Below, one piece after another: positions 60,099 through 64,000 of a stretch of 64,000 bases of DNA (positions within the stretch are counted from its first letter, which is position 1; each line of letters begins with the position of its first letter). A program made the translations under genes and the position numbers. Source of the DNA: Gavia stellata (taxonomy: Eukaryota > Chordata > Aves > Gaviiformes > Gaviidae); assembly GCF_030936135.1 (NCBI RefSeq), contig NC_082600.1, positions 6,204,821-6,268,820 of the forward strand. The letters run 5' to 3'. The notes under the pieces are model-generated. The model did no database searches, was not told where the DNA came from, and saw only the letters and a program-made list of their open reading frames with translations.

Positions 60099-63000
60099 GT
60101 GAGTAGCCACGTGCTTTCATTTACGGTCTCTAATCTTTGAACAGTATCTTTCTAATTATAGGTAATAATGTAAGTAATTATATATTGTATTTTAAGATCA
60201 GCGATAGATTTTGTAGAGGACTTTTTTTAAGTCTTTCAGGTCTTGTTTCCTTTTCCATTTAAAATAGGGTAATAATTATTTGTTCAGGGGGGCTGTTGCA
60301 AAGGTAATTGCAAGGCTGAACAATCAAGTTTTGTTTGGCACAACGTATGTATACTGATGTCAGTTTCACTCACTGGAATTCAGAATAATTTTTGCAGATT
60401 TTAAGACATAAACCTCGTGATTGTACTTCTGACTGAAAACCTGTGGCGTGTAATGTATGACTGAAATGCAAGCCTTCTTTCACTATATGCAATCTGGTAC
60501 ACAAGAAAAACATTGGTAGCACCACTATGCATTCTGAAGCTATTCCTCTGTTTTGTGTAGAGTTGAGGGTCATGCTTTGTATGAAACAATAGAAGGGATT
60601 TATTTATTTATTTTAAGAAAAGAATTGAGACATCACACCTTAAAAAGAAGAGAGAGGACATTCACTTATAATGAGAATAACTGTTTGCTTTAAAATAATT
60701 TTCAAATAGTGATTATGTCTAAAGTAAAATAGAAAACTACTTTGCTTCTCATGTTGGAGGCTCATGCACCTTTCAGTTACTGAAATAGAAACCTCAGAAT
60801 GCAGGGTCAGCGAAATTTCAATGTTGAACAAGAATTCATTGCAGGATACATTTCTATATTTTGAATAATCACAATTGCTCATTCTGATCTCTAGATTATT
60901 CTGAAACAGCTTTAACAGTAGAATGACAAAACCCGGCAACATTCAAGTAATACTAGACAAGCAAATAAAACCCCACAGTATTTGAATCAAAGAGCTTTGC
61001 AAGCACCCGTCCTTTTTTGCACAACTTCTTACAGCAGTGTAGCATTATATTCACTAATAGTAGCGTGGGGGGAACGTGCTCCTCTTAATTGTCCTGTACT
61101 TGCTACTGTTCGGCATTGCTTTCGAGATTGCTACTTGTAAATTGAAACGGTTTGTTTTTTACTAGCTGCCTTGTATACTGAATGTATTCAGCTTTACTTC
61201 ATGTCCTTTTATACTTTCTTGAGGAGTCCTCTGTCACATGAAGTGTCAATTATTTTGATTCGTTGACACCTTTTTTAAGATATAAAGAAGATACTGTCAG
61301 TAATCCGACATTTCCATTGCAGTAGGTGAGGTTATGTCGTCTTTGGTGGGATCAGGATAAGGCTTTCACTGCAGATAATTTGGAAGGATTTATCACTTTA
61401 TTGTTATTGCGTGCTTTAAATATAAGCTAGTTGACTTACCAGTTGACAAAGCTCACTGCTCTTTGCATTTTTCTTCAAGATTATAACATTGCTGTAAAAT
61501 TGTAGATTTAGCTGTAAAATTGTAGTGTATGTCAGGTCAGGGAGGAAAGGCAGGATTATTTTGGAGTGTAGAAGTTTTAAAATCTACTTGGGTTAGTGCT
61601 ATGATGTGATATACTCAATGAAGAATACTGAACCTTCAACTTTGCTTTATATTGACTTAGAGGTTCACCATTCTGATACAGAGGAGATAAACACAGTCTT
61701 GCACTAATAATTTCATGGTTTATGAATTAGTATTTCCATTTTAAAACTTACTTATTTTAGTTTTAAATTAGCATTTTTAGCTAATTCTGTTTGAATTTGG
61801 ACCAGAAGATTTACATAAGTAAGCCAACCCTACATATTCCTGCTTCAGTGATTAAAAATGGCTTTAAACTATTAATTGATAAAACAAATGTATTTGTCTT
61901 CTTACCTTTGACAGGTGAACTTTAAATCCCCTGTTTTGGGGGTGAATTTTGTCTGTTTTTTCTTTTTTTTTTTTTTTTTCTTTTTCCTTTTCTTCTGAGC
62001 ACTACTGCCAAAAATCTTTACTTGATGAGCAGGTAATTTGAACGGTGAATACATGCTCTGCCCTGTATTAGTGGATTGTTGTTTAGATTTAACAAGTTGT
62101 TGAACTCTCCCCAAGAATGTAAGAGAGAAATCATGCATGCCATGATTTTTACTTTATACGTTTATTCAAGTGCAGTTCCTCAGAAACTTGAACCAATGGA
62201 TTAATTTATTATTGTACTTTTCTTCCCCCAAAAAACATTTTTTGACAGGCGGAATAGGGAAAATAAACTCATATGTTTTCCATATGCAAATGTATTAAGA
62301 CTGCTAGGATTTTGTAACGATTTTGAGCTGGGGGCATGTATGGGAGTTAAGTAATCTTATGGTAAGTTAACATGCAGTATTGTAATATGTCACATAGAGT
62401 AAATATACCCATGACTATGAAAATACAATTGTAACATGTTGGAATTGTATTTAGATCTTATGAACATTTTTGTAAGTTGTACCTGGTGGTGTGCTTATTG
62501 GTGTTGAAAGCACAGGTAACATTGACCAAAGGAAGCAGATCGTGAAATTTACGTCATTGAAAAAAAAGGTTATTTTACCTTTTAAAATTGGGGAAGTGTT
62601 CTAGGTTGAGTACAGAAACATTGAGGTGTGAAAAATAAGCCTTATCTTTTGCCTGCTGCTTCCATTGTATCTTTGTAGAAGGTTTTGGATTGATACTAGG
62701 TGTATGTGTGTGTTGCTGTGAAGCAAGCAGAGTTGAACTGGTTCCTTTTTAATAGCTGGTGGGCTGTACTACTTGCAGCCTTATGGACTGATTAAGTCAA
62801 AGCTAAAGAGTTGAGAGGGAAGTAGATTAAACAGCCTTCAGGTTTCTAGAATATCTTCCTGAATGTGGTCAGGCTTGAGATGGAAAGCACATGGGAAAGC
62901 TTGTGTTTCAGTGTATGTGCTTTTCCTGTACTATTTATTGTCTGGTTTATGTAGCATCTCTTTCTTGGTGATCTAAAAGTAGTCTGATATGCATAGGGAA

Positions 63001-64000
63001 ACAAGTAATATATACCGACAAACATTTTCAAAGTATTAACTACAAAAATCTAAAAAATCTACCAAAACAAACCATATTCATGTCTAGTTAGAAGTGATGA
63101 TGTTCACTTTTGCAAATCAGGTTCTTTATTTCAGGTGGGTATCTGAAGAAGAAAAAAAGTAATTTGAAACAACTTTGCTTTGTTCAATAAGGTGAACCAG
63201 TAGAAATGTTATGTTGAATTTGCTGTAGTAGGTTACTTTGCCACCAACGTAATGAAGGAGCCACAGTGATGATCGGTTAGTCTATTTTAACAGTATCTCC
63301 TCTCTATTAGTGGCATTCATGTACCCAAAATAAATAAGGATTTATTTGTATTGTAGCTGCCATGGAATCACTTTTTCACCTATTTTTACCTAATAATGAT
63401 GTTACTGTAGCCATTTAGTCATATTGAAATTTTCAGCTGTGATTTGGAAATACTTTTGAAATTACCTTTGAAATTCAGCTTTTCAGTATAAGTAAGTGAA
63501 GAAACAAAAGCTGTTTGGAGTGAAAGTTTAACAATGTCTGGAAAATGCCATTGCACAAGTCAGCCCTCTCATCTGCTCAATTCAATCTAAAGTGGGATGA
63601 GAGTTAATAGCGGTTTAAGTTCTTTGGATAACAAATGGCTCAGTTGGATGTTTTAATCTTTAAAATGCAATTATTTAAAATGAACTTATTAATTTACAAA
63701 TTTTAAAGTGCTGCATTGATGCTTTTGAAGTGCCGAATATATTGCTAGGTGATAATTGCGTAGCATTAGAAGGGTCTATCGGATCTGCTTTCAGCTGAGC
63801 CATGTTTGAATTATGGCTTGCTTAGCGTATCATCCACCTGATTCTCTGTTAACTTGTAAAATGCTTTGGGTAAATACTGAAATAATGTCTGAAATGACTG
63901 GGGGCGGGGGAAGAAACCACAACTCAGACCACACTTTACAGAGTGCATAGTTGTATTTTCTTTCTTTCACATTCTCTCTGGAATCTTACAAGCATTACCA
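60099..64000 (+). other. ARID4A: ARID4A intron, open at the right edge
   Basis: T-rich intronic sequence with no recognisable next exon (expected to begin VFDDGDE after the split valine codon). Holds a long pyrimidine tract at 61956-61998 and scattered AT-rich patches only. Confidence 0.75.
61956..61998 (+). repeat. T-rich pyrimidine tract
   Basis: Run of T with few C (tttttctttttttttttttt style) over about 43 bases inside an ARID4A intron. Could be a retroposed A tail in reverse, but no element body is recognisable. Confidence 0.75.

Noticed and set aside
63094-63150. C box-like GTGATGA followed by CTGA, as in a C/D snoRNA
   Set aside because: The flanks do not pair into a terminal stem and the spacing is short; similar motif pairs occur by chance elsewhere in the window.

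Overview
The window is a bird nuclear genome. Evidence: CR1 LINE tails are the main recognisable interspersed repeat, transposon load is low, introns are short, promoters are GC-rich CpG islands, and the proteins read closely to the vertebrate orthologues I remember. Three host genes lie on the + strand in the order ACTR10 - PSMA3 - ARID4A, which is the order I recall from human chromosome 14q23. I found no whole virus-like element, CRISPR array or bacterial-type gene.

Layout. 1-700: a CpG-rich block with a perfect hairpin (40-bp arms) and a good minus-strand splice donor, possibly the first exon and promoter of a gene leaving the window to the left. 700-10,700: intergenic, with a CR1 tail, an older CR1-like tail and two MIR-like SINE relics. 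10,726-11,190: an antisense CR1 whose inner edge touches the ACTR10 CpG island. 11,559-23,993: ACTR10 (dynactin subunit Arp11), 13 coding exons, 417 codons, reading frame closed across every junction; intron 5 carries U12-type splice signals. 24.4-27.8 kb: no gene seen. 27.8-28.73 kb: a longer antisense CR1. 28,930-29,002: a minus-strand tRNA-Lys(CUU) gene, head to head with PSMA3. 29,258-40,360: PSMA3 (20S proteasome alpha-7), 11 exons, 255 codons. 40.5-53.3 kb: no coding gene, but base skew, a minus-strand AATAAA facing the PSMA3 polyA signal and a bidirectional CpG island point to a minus-strand non-coding transcript (candidate PSMA3-AS1 counterpart). 52.9-55.3 kb: large CpG island with an array of ten CCAAT boxes. 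55,080-end: the 5' part of ARID4A (exons coding residues 1-91); the rest lies beyond the right edge.

Functionally the genes are unrelated housekeeping neighbours: dynactin pointed-end capping, proteasome core and an RB-binding chromatin protein. The most unusual signals are regulatory: a phased CCAAT array at the ARID4A/antisense divide, Maf/NRF-type sites at PSMA3, the tRNA-PSMA3 divergent pair and the foldback palindrome near the left edge. Exon edges were set by hand from splice consensus, frame and remembered human proteins; no alignment or expression data were available.
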